From: Haematobia irritans
Taxonomy: Eukaryota; Arthropoda; Insecta; Diptera; Muscidae
Direction: 5' to 3'
NCBI RefSeq assembly: GCF_050003625.1
Contig: NC_134397.1
Coordinates: 263,742,070-263,806,069 of the forward strand
DNA: 64,000 bases
Shown here: positions 12,167 through 24,061 of the stretch, in pieces
Position numbering within the stretch: position 1 is the first letter of the stretch
How the letters are laid out: every line of letters begins with the position of its first letter
Made by a program: the position numbers and the translations under genes
Notes under the pieces: model-generated
Databases searched by the model: none
What the model was told of the DNA's origin: nothing
What the model saw: the letters and a program-made list of their open reading frames with translations, nothing else

Positions 12167-12440
12167 CACACACAAAAATTCTTTTGTTATTCAATCACGA
12201 AATTAATTGATCATCAATCACAGAAATCATCGTATCAATTAAAAAATTAATTGAAAGTCATTTAAAAACTTAATTGATCCAATTAAAAAATTAATTGCTA
12301 CTATTAATTTTTGTGATTGATTTTTGTTTCAATTAAAAAAATTGTTGAATTAATTAAATTTTCAATTGAATATTTTTTAAAATTCAATTAAAATTTTAAT
12401 TGGAAAAACTTTCGTGATTTTTTTTTTAATTTTTTTGTAT
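12167..12440 (-). repeat. CAATTAAT-type AT-rich MITE, reverse copy
   Basis: Reverse orientation: it begins CACACAAAAATTC and proceeds through TTCAATCACGAAATTAATTG and palindromic AATTAAAAAATTAATT blocks. It ends near AACTTTCGTGATTTTTTTT. Confidence 0.75.
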
Positions 12441-14593
12441 CCGATTATCTTGGAAATGGACACACCAAAAAAGATTTTTATAGGTCCATATAAAACGATC
12501 TCCAGATTTGTAGACTGGAAATGTTTTCCTTTAATAAAAACGCGTGTATTATATGAGGGCCGGGATCAAAACAATAATTTTAGCGGACCATAAACTGGCC
12601 TTTATAAAACAAGAGAGGTAGTATCAGTAGCACAAAATCAACATTTTTATTCTCCAAATGTCAACAGCTTCAATTTGAATTTTTCAATTTTTGAAAATTT
12701 TTGTATGTTTAAGTCAAAAAGTTTCATAAAATACCGTAATTTTAAAATAATAATAATTTTAAGCCTTAATAAAAACTGAATAGAAAAACCATTGATTTCA
12801 TTACATAAGATGATGATGGATTTTTTTTTGTAGAAAATCCACAAAAAATCCAAAAAATATTCTTCTAAATATTTTTTTAAAGCAATAAAAGCCTACATGG
12901 CGTTCTTTCATAAAATAAAACCATATGTTTTAGGGATGCCAACTTGTTATGTTATGTTGATGCTGGCAACATCTGTCTAAATTTGTGCAATGATTTTATT
13001 TCCAAACTAGGATATAGGTCTTGATTAAACTTAATAGAAAAAAACATCGATTTCATTACATAAATTGACCATGGAATTTTTTTTTAGAAAAGTTTTTCTT
13101 CTAAATAAATTTAATGAAAAATATTTTTCTTATACATTACATATATAATTTTAGACAGTACCCCAAAAAGAAAAAAATTTCCCCATATATATTTGTTTGT
13201 AGTAGTGATCAACATGCAATTGGCGCAAATCAATCAAAAAACCTGGTATAAATGCGAAAAAAATTTTGATTTGAATATTTCATGAGTATTTTTTTTTTCA
13301 CTTGCAGCAATTGCCAGAAAGAAGACAACAACAAAACCAACAACAACAATTAACCATTACACACCATAAATTGTATTCAAAATAAAACTACTTCTGCATA
13401 TTCCTATGTGTGTATGGCTAGTGGTAGTGATGAACAGGAGGTTCAGTTCATAATCAAATCAAATACTTCCCACGTTCGCTGAAGGTGCATATATAGATAG
13501 TATAAAAATACTATATAAAAAAAAAAAATAAAGAAAAACAAAAACCATCGATTACCGTGTGATTCGTTTTCTGTAATTCATAATCTGAAATGTTGTGAAA
13601 ATTCAATATAGAAAAATTGACGTTTTGATGCAAAGATTTCTGTTGCTGCTCAAATTGATGTAGTTTTTTTTTCAAATGTTACCAATGTTGTTTGCCCAAG
13701 AAAAATATGAATGAAATGCATCATTAAATTTAGATCACTAGGAGACGTAGAATAACCCAAATTGAATAGATGTGAGAACTGAAGAAAAGTTGAATCTCTT
13801 TAAATTTCATTTAATGGAAATACACTTTCCAGAGAATTTCTTTGTAGGAAAATATATAAATGCTTGTATGAGATTAGAGTTAAAAACGAGGATTGGTAAA
13901 GAAAATCTTTTGTGATATAGAAAATTTGTCATAGCTGCACAAAATTTTATTTGCCAATATTAAATTTAAAATTTGTAAAATAACTAAAGCTTTGGTTACA
14001 CTAGGGAAATATTTGATCAAAACTAGTGTCAAACTTTTTTCCCCAGGAGCTTTTTCGAAATATCTGAATACCAGCTATGGAACACACTCATGTAGTGAGG
14101 CTAAATATCCAGTAAGAGCCACAAATGTTTGCTGTTTTAAATGTTAAATATTTGCCCAGTGTGACCACACCATAAGAATTGTATGGTTATTTAACGTTAT
14201 GCGGGTATGCTGAAGCGTATACTTAATATTAATTTTTAATAATATTTTTCCCTTGTTGCGTATGATAGTTATTAATACGTATACGTTGGCTTAGATTAGG
14301 CTAATTTGTTTGCCCTCGGGCATATTGCATACTTTCAGGCGACAGATTTCATAAAAGACTAAGATTAAAGTGAACAAAAAAAAAACAAAATATGGCATAG
14401 ACAATATAAGAAATATGGCATTCGATCTCACAAATATAGTATCCGGTGAAAAAAATTACAAAATTAGGTGAGTAATGAATCTCTTGGTAAAAGAAAAACG
14501 ATGCAAATTTTTTTTAATAAAAAATGCAAGAAAAAAATAAATAAGTACGTGCTGTTTACATTAATGATTTGACTCTATGTCGCAACTTATCAT
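12441..14593. other. Intronic, no gene seen
   Basis: AT-rich sequence with short triplet-rich patches (ACAACAACAAAACCAACAAC near 13327). GCATACTTTCAGGCGACAG near 14328 is another instance of the GCATACTTTYAGGCG motif. No gene or RNA is recognised. Confidence 0.4.
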
Positions 14594-14645
14594 TATACCC
14601 ACCACCATAGAATGGTGATGGGGGTATAATAAGTTTGTCATTCCG

Positions 14646-14907
14646 TACAGAAAAAAAATTCACGAAAATGTTTCCAATTAAAATTTTAATTGAGTTTTAA
14701 AAAATATTCAATTAAAAATATAATTGATTCAACAAATTTTTTAATTGAAACAAAAATCAATCACAAAAATTAATAGTATCAATTAATTTTTTAATCGGAT
14801 CAATTAATTTTTTAATTTTTAATTGACCTGCAATTAATTTTTTAATTGATACTATTATTTCTGTGATTGAAGACATTTCAATTAAAAAATTAATTAATTT
14901 TTGTGTG
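14646..14907 (+). repeat. CAATTAAT-type AT-rich MITE nested in Helentron-like copy 3
   Basis: TACAGAAAAAAAATTCACG to ATTTTTGTGTGCG. Element sequence on either side (TTTGTCATTCCG left, GTAACACATCGAAATA right) is contiguous in the other copies (compare 3612-3648 reversed), which shows the MITE inserted there. Confidence 0.8.
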
Positions 14908-14937
14908 CGTGTGTAACACATCGAAATAGGCATTACC

Positions 14938-15197
<260 letters not shown>

Positions 15198-15344
15198 TCA
15201 GGGAGAAATTCTAAGACGATATAAGCATGTCGGTATGTCTGTCTGTTGTAATCACGCAGTCTTCTATAATGGCGCTATCGTCCTGAAATTTGGCACAGAT
15301 TCGTTTTTTGTTTGCAGGCACGTCAAGTTCGGAGATGGGCTATA

Positions 15345-16328
15345 TCGGTCCAAGTTTTGATATAGTCCCCATATAAACCGACTTCCCGTGTTGGGGTCTT
15401 GGACTTATAAAAACCGTAGTTTTTATCCTATTTGCCTTAAATTGAAAATCTAGAAATACTTGAGGACCATAAAAAGGCCGAAAATGGTGCCCATCGGTCC
15501 ATGCTTTGGTATATATAGACCGATCTCCCGAATTTGCTTCATGGACGTCTAGAAACTGTATTTTCTCTCCTATTTGCCTGAAATTGAAATATGTGGAAGT
15601 ATTTTTGGACCTCAAAGAGGTGTATCGAAAATGGGGTGTATCGGTCCATGTTTTGGTATAGCCTCCATAAAGACCGATCTCCCGATTTTGCTTCTTGGAC
15701 GTCTAGAAACTGTATTTTCTCTCCGATTTGACTGAAATTGAAAAATGTTGAAGTATTTTTGGACTTCAAAGAGGTGTATCGAAAATGGGGTGTGTCGGTC
15801 CATGTTTTGATATAGCCTCCATATAGACCGATCTCCCGATTTTACTTCTTGGGCTTCTAGAAACTGTATTTACTATCCGATTTGTCTGAAATTGGAAATC
15901 TAGAGATATTTTGGCACCATAAAGTGGTGTGTTGAAAATGGTCCGTATCGGTCCATGTTTTGGTATAGCCCCCATATAGACCGATCTCCCGATTTTGCTT
16001 CTTGGGCGTCTAGAAACTATATTTTCTATCCGATTTGCCTGAAATAGAAAATCTAGAGGTATTTTACGACCATAAAGAGGTGTGTCGAAAATGGTCCGTA
16101 TCGGTCTATGTTTTGGTATAGCCGCCATATAGACCGATCTCCCGATTTTTATTCTTGGGCTTCTATAAACTGTATTTATTACCCGATTTGCCTGAAATTG
16201 GGAATCTAGAGGTATTTTGGGACCACAAATAGCCACGATTTGCTTGAAATTGAAAATATAGAAGTATTTTAATATCACAAATAGGTGTGTCGCAAATGGT
16301 GCCTGTCGGTCCATGTTTTGGTATAGCC
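15345..16328 (-). repeat. Tandem repeat, unit about 150-165 bp
   Basis: Six or so units, each containing CGGTCCATGTTTTGGTATAG, a CCATATAGACCGATCTCCCG block, TTCTTGG.C.TCTAGAAACT and a GATTTGCCTGAAATTG block. A 191-codon minus-strand frame (15766-16341) crosses the array but only repeats the unit. This is the internal tandem segment of the Helentron-like element. Confidence 0.85.
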
Positions 16329-16407
16329 TAGAGGAGTGCACGTGAGTAATAGTGACTCACGACTCAAGCGTGAGTCACGAAAATTTCGTGTCACGTGTAC
16401 ATCTCTA
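16329..16407. mobile_element. 79-bp palindromic mini-MITE carrying AP-1 and E-box motifs
   Basis: Imperfect terminal inverted repeats (TAGAGGAGTGCACGTGA at left; TCACGTGTACATCTCTA at right) enclose a central stem GTGACTCACG...CGTGAGTCAC with a 7-base loop. It interrupts the tandem-repeat element. It contains two perfect TGASTCA sites (16353-16359, 16371-16377) and two CACGTG sites (16339-16344, 16392-16397). It is much too small to encode anything. Confidence 0.7.
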
Positions 16408-17418
16408 GTATATCCCCCCTGGAATCCAGCTGACCACAAATAGGTCAGCAGAATATGGTATATGTCGACCCATGTTTTAGCATAGCTTCCACATAGACCT
16501 ATCTCAAGATTTAACTCCTTGGGCTTCTAGAAACCGTAGTTTTTATCCGATTTGCACAAAAATGTAAATATACTGGAATTTTAGACCCTCAAAAATCTGT
16601 ATCGCATTTATTTTTACCGGTCCATTTGGTAAGGCATCGATATAGACCGATTTAACTTCTTGAGGGTAAACCCAAAGAAGAAATTGTTTCCTCCGGAATG
16701 AAATTTTAGACAAACGAAATACCCCTTTCGAATAAAGTATTTTCGTTTAGACCAAACTTATCCGGATTTTTGATAAGCGATTCAACGATTGTCTCTAAAA
16801 TTTGTTTCAAAAGAAAACTTTGCTTGTCTAAAATTTCGTTCCTCAGAAAAGAAAACACTTCTTTCAGGGTATAGCAGGCGCACTGATCATGAAAATTGCT
16901 TGAAACTGAAAGTAGAATTTCCAGATTTTACTCATCGTATTCATGGCGGAAAAAATCCACAGATTTAAGATTTCAAATCAAGGCGTTATTTCATCATATA
17001 CACGATATGTTTATGATTTCTCTAAAACTCAAACAAAATTGGTTCTCATAAATCCAGAATCTGATCTAGTCTTCATAGGTAGAATCTTTAAATTTTTTCT
17101 TCGGGAAGCGTATTGGTTGAATTGATTTGCTTGGGATAAGATTTGTCATCAAACCGCCTAAAATTCTATATATTATCAAGTAATCCGCTACGACGAAGAG
17201 TTTTCAAAATAATATTTAATTCATGGTGGTTGGTATTTAAGATTCGCCCCGGCCGAACTTACTGCTGTATATACTTGGTTTTTATTATTTTATTATTTGA
17301 TTCACCTGTTATTAATTTTATGAATTTTTTTATTAACCAGTACTTATAACAAAAAGGCATTAGGAACATAATTGGACCATTGTGATTTGTTATAAACGAG
17401 AAATGTAAACGCAACATA

Positions 17419-17760
17419 GGGAGCCACCGTGGTGCAATGGTTAGCATGCCCGCCTTGCATACACAAGGTCGTGGGTTCGATTCCTGCTACGACCGAACAC
17501 CAAAAAGTTTTTCAGCGGTGGATTATCCCACCTCAGTAATGCTGGTGTCATTTCTGAGGGTTTCAAAGCTTCTCTAAGTGGTTTCACTGCAATGTGGAAC
17601 GCCGTTCGGACTCGGCTATAAAAAGGAGGTCCCTTGTCATTGAGCTTAACATGGAATCGGGCAGCACTCAGTGATAAGAGAGAAGTTAACCACTGTGGTA
17701 TCACAATAGACTGAATAGTCTAAGTGAGCCTGATACATCGGCTGCCACATAACCTAACCT
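17419..17760 (+). mobile_element. tRNA-derived SINE, copy b
   Basis: It begins GGGAGCCACCGTGGTGCAAT. The A box TGGTGCAATGG and B box GGTTCGATTCC are spaced as in a tRNA, and CCTTG/CAAGG can form an anticodon-like stem. A unique body (TCGGCTATAAAAAGGAGGTC, GATAAGAGAGAAGTT) and a CCTAACCT tail follow. The short duplication AACATA flanks both ends (17413-17418, 17761-17766). An 88-codon minus frame across it is spurious. Confidence 0.9.
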
Positions 17761-17773
17761 AACATATTTAATT

Positions 17774-18573
17774 AAAAAAAGTTTTTAGGACTTTTTTAAA
17801 TTAAATATGTTGCCTATCTAAAAGGCGTTGAATGTTACCTTCTTTTTGCTTCACTAGCATACGTATAGTTCATACGTTATAAGGTTTCTAACACGCCTAA
17901 AAGTATGAACTACCCAGCAAAAAAAATTGGAAGTTCTTCCAAAGGCACAACTTTAAAAGCACTTCCAGAAGATGCACTCCCAATGATGTTCTTTATTTTA
18001 GCTACCCAGGAAGTTCTTTTAATTCAATTTTTTATAACTTGGTTTTTTCATACTTTTAATGGGTAATTTTAACTTTTTTTGTTTCAACGAGGTTAAAAAC
18101 AGAGTAAGAATTAATAAAATGGTACAAATCATTTAAATTTTGTCGAAAAAAATGCTAAATCAAATCTGAGAAAATTGTGAAATTTTGAAAATATTTGAGG
18201 TCTAACGTTTCCGACAAGCGTTGGAATCCATTAAAAATTATAAAAATGATTTATTTGACAAAATATCACAGAATTTTTTAATTTACATCCAAAACATTGA
18301 ATTCGGACCACACCTAAAGAAGTGATGCAAATTCAGTGCATCGGCTGTTGAAATGGAGAACTTCCGTCCTATGACAAGCCCATGTTAAATTCATCGCTTC
18401 TGCGTCAATTTTGCACCACTTCCGGATCCAAAAAGAACATTTTCATTACTTTTTTGGCGACGCTTTTTTTGCTGGGTATTTCTTTCACTAGCTATTAAGC
18501 AAAAAGAAAGTAACAACCAACGCCTTTTAGATATGCAACATATATTAGTTTTAAAAAAAATCCTAAAACTTAC
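17774..18573. mobile_element. Foldback element split by the CCCAGC element
   Basis: The left arm (about 17774-17861: AAAGTTTTTAGGA, TATCTAAAAGGCGTTG, CTTCTTTTTGCTTCACTAGC) is the inverted complement of the right arm (about 18487-18573: ACTAGCTATTAAGC, AACGCCTTTTAGATA, TCCTAAAACTT). The loop contains TTCATACGTTATAAGG and CGCCTAAAAGTATGAAC and is interrupted by the 564-bp element at 17913-18476. The left arm starts 14 bp after the SINE tail. Confidence 0.75.
17913..18476. mobile_element. DNA element with CCCAGCAAAAA termini, copy 2
   Basis: CCCAGCAAAAAAAATTGG at left and TTTTTTTGCTGGG at right, flanked on both sides by TA. It is longer than copy 1 by about 100 bp near the right end (GATGCAAATTCAGTGCATCG, TTTTGCACCACTTCCGGATC). 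The inserted part contains the self-complementary-looking GATGCA...TGCATC. A 108-codon minus frame that runs off the element is not a gene. Confidence 0.8.
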
Positions 18574-19692
18574 AGTAGTTTCAATTGCTCGCCTATAACC
18601 AATCACAATTAATCTCCACCTGACCCTCGTTAAGAAATCGGTGACACGGCTGTCACTTGTCGCCAATGAAATCAAATGAAAAATCAATGCAACAAATGTT
18701 TTAGCGAAAAAACACATTTAGGAACGACACATCATTTAATGTAAAATATCATCAAAAGAAATTAGGCGCTAGAAATGAAAATTCACCGCCACTCCCCCAC
18801 TCACAATATGATGCCTTCAATCAATATTGTCTAGATATGTAAAGATTTTTAGAATCTAAAAAATATTTTATGGAATTCTAAGATCCATAGACGAAAGGCT
18901 AGCCTCATCATCTTTATGCTACGGTACGGTTTTCGATGTTGTTGTCAATTGGATTTTAGGTTCTACGCGAGAAAAATGCCAAATTTTGATTTTCAACTAT
19001 GTTAATAGTTTTGTATAATTATACACATATATAACGCATGTGTTTTGTCCATCATCCAATTAGATTTGCAGCACTAGCAACACATAACGTCATATCAGTG
19101 GATATGCAGAAGAGATCAGACAGAGAAATGAGCGGACAGACAGACATATGGTTGAGCGGGTGGTTGCATGGACAGACAATATTCAGTTGTCCACTGCTTT
19201 AGTCACAGGCTGTTATGAATAATTTGCCATAAATCATAAATTTAATTAAGTCATATTATTTGTTGTTATTGTAGTTGTTGTTGCTGTTGTTGTCAAAAAC
19301 AACAATAATAGAATAAAATAATAATTATAATAACAACAAAATATCATAAATTTGAAGAGCAGTGGACCCGCCCGGATTTTTTTTTTCTCTGTACATATGT
19401 TCGAATTGTAGGTGTCTCAAAAATTCAAAGTATACATTTTTCTTTCATGCGACATTTGTGACAGTTGGCCGTTTAGAAGGAATACCTTTTGCATTATTCA
19501 TATTAATAATATTTATATGTAGTTTATTTTCTATATATGTAGCTATAGGGTAAATTTGAATATACGCAAATTATTTCTTATTATGCTAAAAGTACCTATA
19601 TTTGAATATGAAAACTTTTTTTTAAAATGTATTATTTACTTTTGGAAAAAATCTGTATATGAAATATATTTTTTTAAAAGACGTTACTTATT
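18574..19692. other. Intronic, no gene seen
   Basis: Unique-looking sequence with a GTT/AAC triplet patch at 19259-19345 that is itself weakly palindromic (TTGTTGTC AAAAAC AACAA). No coding frame or RNA gene is supported. Confidence 0.4.
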
Positions 19693-19781
19693 AAAAAACA
19701 AGTAAGGAAAGTCTAAAGTCGGGCGGGACCGATTATATTATACCCTTCACCACTATTTATACCCACATTTTTGATACCATC

Positions 19782-20031
19782 TTAACCCTCTAATGCCCAA
19801 GCCCGCCTTTAGGCGGTCTTCATTTAATAAGGAAGCTTTTAGTAAAACACACCTTAAGACAACAGAAATGAGCAAAATAAAAACAAAACTTATTTGAAAC
19901 TATTCAAGAGGCTTTGCAGCATATGCTGAATTTTACGGTATAAATTTTTCTTGCCTAGTTCTCTTGCTTTTTTGTCGTAAACATTGTAAATTTAATCAGA
20001 TGGCAAAAAAATTAAGGCATTAGAGGGTTAA
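19782..20031. mobile_element. piggyBac-like MITE flanked by TTAA, copy 2
   Basis: TTAA|CCCTCTAATGCC at left and GGCATTAGAGGG|TTAA at right. The interior GCCTTTAGGCGGTCTTCATT and AAAACACACCTTAAG matches the right part of copy 1 in opposite orientation. It is inserted in the left arm of the 4.4-kb inverted-repeat element. Confidence 0.85.
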
Positions 20032-20509
20032 CACCTTCAAATTTGTTAGGAGCTGTATAAAGTTTTTTCCCATATACATATGTTTTAATTTGAACCGATT
20101 TGGACAACATTTTTTAAACTTTCACAAAATGTCTAGAATCAAAATTTAAATTGGTTAATGACCGGGAATGTGTTGGGGGCTATATATAGAGGATTGTCCC
20201 AAATACATACAGTTAAATATCACTCGATCTAGACAGAATTTGATAGACTTTTACAAAATCTACAGACTCAAAATTTAAGTTGGCTAATGCACTAGGGTGG
20301 AACACAATTTTAGTAAAAAAATATGGGAAACATATAAATCTGAAGCAATTTTAAGGAAACTTCGCAAAAGTTTATTTATGATTTATCGCTCGATATATAT
20401 GTACTAGAAGTTTAGGAAAATTATAGTCAATTTTACAACTTTTCGACTAAGCAGTGGTGATTTTACGAGGAAAATGTTGGTATTTTGACCATTTTTGTCG
20501 AAATCAGAA

Positions 20510-21950
20510 AAACATATATATGGGGGCAATAACTAAATCTGAAACGATTTCAACCAAATTTGGCACGCATAGCTACAATGCTAATTCTACTCCCTGTGCA
20601 AAATTTCAACTAAATCGGAGCAAAAAATTGGCCTCTGCGGTCATATGAGTGTAAATCGGGCGAACGATATATATGGGAGCTATATCTAAATCTGAACCGA
20701 TTTCAACCAAATTTGGCACGCATAGCTATAATACTAATTCTACTCCCTGTGCAAAATTTCAACTAAATCGGAGCAAAAAATTGGCCTCTGCGGTCATATG
20801 AGTGTAAATCGGGCGAACGATATATATGGGAGCTATATCTAAATCTGAACCGATTTCAACCAAATTTGACACGCATAGCTATAATACTAATTTTACTCCC
20901 TGTGCAAAATTTCAACTACATCGGAGTTTAAAATTGGCCTCTGTGGTCATATGAGTGTAAATCGGGCGAACGATATATATGGGAGCTATATCTAAATCTG
21001 AACCGATTTCAATAAAATTTGGCACATTTAACTACACTACTAATTGTACTCCTAGTGCAAAATTTTAACCAAATTGGGGTAAAACTCCGGCTTCTGGGAC
21101 CGTATTAGTCCATATTGGTCGAAAGATATATGGGAGCTATATCTAAATCTGAACCGATTTCAATAAAATTTGGCACACTTGACTATAGTACTAATTGTTC
21201 TTCTTCTGCACATTTGACTACACTACTAATTGTACTCCTAGTGCAAAATTGTAACCAAATTGGGGTAAAACTCTGGCTTCTGGGACCGTATTAGTCCATA
21301 TCGGGCGAAAGATATATATGGAAGCTATATCTATATCTGAACCGATTTCAACCAAATTCGTTATGCATATTTACAATCTTAATTCTACTCCCTGTGCAAA
21401 ATTTCACGTAAATCGGAACAAAAGATTGGCCTCTGGGCCATAGGAGTGTAAATCGGGCGAACGCTATATATGGAAGCTATATCTATATCTGAATCGATTT
21501 CAACCAAATTCGGTATGCATATTTATAATCTTAATTCTACTCCCTGTGCAAAATTTCACGTAAATCGGAACAAAAGATTTGCCTCTGGGGCCATAGGTGT
21601 GTAAATCGGGTGAAACCTATATGTGGAAGCTATATCTAAATCTGAACCGATTTCAACCAAATTCGGTATGCATATTTATAATGTTAATTCTACTCCCTAT
21701 GCAAAATTTCATGTAACTCGGAGTAAAACTTTGGCCTCTGGGACCATAGGAGTGTAAATCGGGCGAATGCTATATATGAGAGATATATCTGAACCGATTT
21801 CAACCAAATTCAGTACGCATATTTATAATGGTAATTCTACTCCCTGTGTAAAATTTCATGTAACTCGGCCTCTGGGACCATAGGAGTGTAAATCGGGCGA
21901 ATGCTATATATGAGAAATATATCTGAATCTGAACCGATTTGACTGATATT
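20510..21950 (+). repeat. Tandem repeat, unit about 153 bp, left arm
   Basis: Units restart at 20666, 20819 and 20972 (153-bp spacing) with GATATATATGGGAGCTATAT, then CTGAACCGATTTCAACCAAA, CTCCCTGTGCAAAATTTCA and TAAATCGGGCGAACG. Later units diverge and lose segments. Related to internal repeats widespread in fly genomes; not coding. Confidence 0.88.
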
Positions 21951-22416
21951 CTGCAAAATTTGCGAGACTGACAAAATATTCAATTATACGAAACGGGAAG
22001 AAGATCGGTTGATAAATGACCAGATGATTATGACCAGATGATCGGTTATAAATATATATAACAGCCATATCTAAATCTGAACCGATTTTTTCCAAAATCA
22101 ATAGGGATCGTCTTTGACCCGAAAAAGGACCTTATGCAAAATTTGAGGACGATCGGACTTAAACTGCGAGCTGGACTTTGCACACAAAAATACATCGACA
22201 TTCAGCCAGACGGACATCGCTAAATCGACTCAGAATTTAATTCTAAGCCGACCGGTGTACTAAAAGATGGCTCTATGACCATTCCTTCTCGATGTTACAC
22301 ACAAATGCACAAACTTCTGTGCCACAGTAGTGGCGAAGGGTATAATTATTATTTAAAAATATTTATACCCTTCACCAAGAAGGCAAAGTCGGAGACCCAT
22401 CGTTTAGTATACCGAT

Positions 22417-22421
22417 CGTCC

Positions 22422-22464
<43 letters not shown>

Positions 22465-22475
22465 CGTCTGTCTGT
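22417..22475. repeat. (GTCT)n microsatellite
   Basis: About 13 TCTG/TCCG tetranucleotides just right of the central hairpin of the inverted-repeat element. The minus-strand frame through it reads a QTDR repeat. The same CAGACGGAC-type motif, unexpanded, occurs in the left arm at 22205. Confidence 0.95.
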
Positions 22476-24061
22476 ATATGTAATTTTGTGCACAAAGTAC
22501 AGCTCGCAATTTAAGTCCGATCGTCCTCAAATTTGGCATAGGGCCGTTTCTTGGGACAGAGACAATCGCTATTGGTTTTGGAAAAAATCGGTTCAGATTT
22601 AGATATAGCTGCCATATACATTTATCCCCGATTTGGTCATAGTTAGTGTGTTTATCAACCGATTTTCTTGAAATACCGTACATCCGAATATTTTATGAGC
22701 CTCGAAAAACTTGCAAAATATTACCCAAATCGGTTCAGATTTAGATATAGCTCCCATATATATCATTCCTCCGACTTAGACTCATATGGCAACAAAGGCC
22801 AAAGTTTACTACCGATTTTCGTGAAATTTTGCACAGAGAGTAGAGTTGTACAAAGAGTTTAGATATAGCTCCCATATATATCTTTCGTCCGATTTGCACT
22901 TATGTGACCTCAAGAGCCAGAGTTTTGCCCTGACTTGCTTCAAATTTTACACGAGAGGTAGGTTTAACGGTGTCGTTATGTGTGCCAAATTTGGTTAAAA
23001 TCGGTTCAGATTTAGATATAGTTCACATATATATCTTTCGTCCGATTTGGATTATATGGCCTCAAAAGCCAGAGTTTTGCCCTGACTTGCTTCAAATTTT
23101 GCACAAGGAGTACGTTTAATAGTATCGGTAAATGTGGCAAATTTGGTTGAAATCGGTTCAGATTTAGATATAGCTCATATGACCACGGGGGCCAAAGTTA
23201 TACTCCAATTTACGTGACATTTTGCAGAGATTGCAGAATTATTATTCTAACTATGCAGTTCAAATTTAGTCAAAATCGGTTCAGATTATATATAGCTCCC
23301 ATATGTACGTACATCAGAGTTGGGAAAATATGGTATACCATATTTTTCATATTTTAAACCCATTTGCAATGGGATATTTAATATGATATTTAATAATGTG
23401 TCAAGTTTGATCTAATTTGGTTCAGATTTAGATAAAGCCTCCATATATTCGTTTTTCCGGTTTATACAAATATGGCCAAAATTCCCAAACTTTACACAAA
23501 ATTCTGTGATGATTTCCCGATATCTTAGTCATATCCTATACACTGTAATGCCAGAATTTCCACAGAACGGTTGAGTTTTAAATAAGGCTCCAAGTCGCCC
23601 GACTTGATCAAATAATATATGACAACCCACACTTGATCACATATCTTGGCGAAAACTAAACAATATCCTTGTAAAATCGCCACTGATGAGTAGCAAAAAT
23701 TGTAAATATTACTAAAATTGTCCTATATGTCGAATACATATGTATCGCCTGATAAATCATAAATGCTCTTTTGTATAATTGCATTAAAATTTCTCTCCCT
23801 TCATATTTCCTATATTTGTTTACTAACATTGTGTTTCATTCCAGTGCGTTAGCCGATTTCAATTTTAATTCTAGAGATTTTGTAGAAGTACAAAAAAATT
23901 GTCTCCATTATAAGTATTTGTATCTGGAAATGCAAATCTTTATATAGCTCCCAGCAAATTTGAAATAGTTGAGAAGGTAACACAAATGTTGGTCTACATA
24001 GTGGTGCAGGGTATAATATAGTCGGCCCCGCCTGACTTTAGACTTTCCTTATTTGTTTTTT

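Larger units (their letters stand above)
19693..24061. mobile_element. 4.4-kb inverted-repeat (foldback-like) element
   Basis: The left end AAAAAACAAGTAAGGAAAGT plus the next 40 bases is the near-perfect inverted complement of the right end (...ACTTTCCTTATTTGTTTTTT). Both ends lead into TATACCCTTCACC / GGTGCAGGGTATA. Each arm carries tandem units of about 153 bp in opposite orientation (CTATATCTAAATCTGAACCG left, CGGTTCAGATTTAGATATAG right). The centre (22332-22377) is a hairpin, GGCGAAGGGTATAA against TTATACCCTTCACC. The two arms differ in length (about 2.65 and 1.7 kb) and sequence. It may be one foldback element or two related elements joined head to head. No transposase. Confidence 0.75.

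Noticed and set aside
15766..16341. 191-codon minus-strand open frame, the second longest in the window
   Set aside because: It crosses the 160-bp tandem units and repeats the same peptide; adjacent units are broken by stops and there are no splice sites or domains.
17421..17500. A true tRNA gene at the head of the SINE copies
   Set aside because: A and B boxes are present, but the acceptor stem does not pair as a complete tRNA and a 250-bp SINE body and target duplications follow.
17441..17704. 87-codon minus frame (also seen at 35738-35962) ending FLVFGRSRNRTHDLVYARRAC
   Set aside because: It lies entirely within the SINE and runs through the tRNA-like B box; the same peptide recurs wherever the SINE does.
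18391..18717. 108-codon minus-strand frame
   Set aside because: It starts in unique sequence and ends inside the CCCAGC element; no domain or splice signals.
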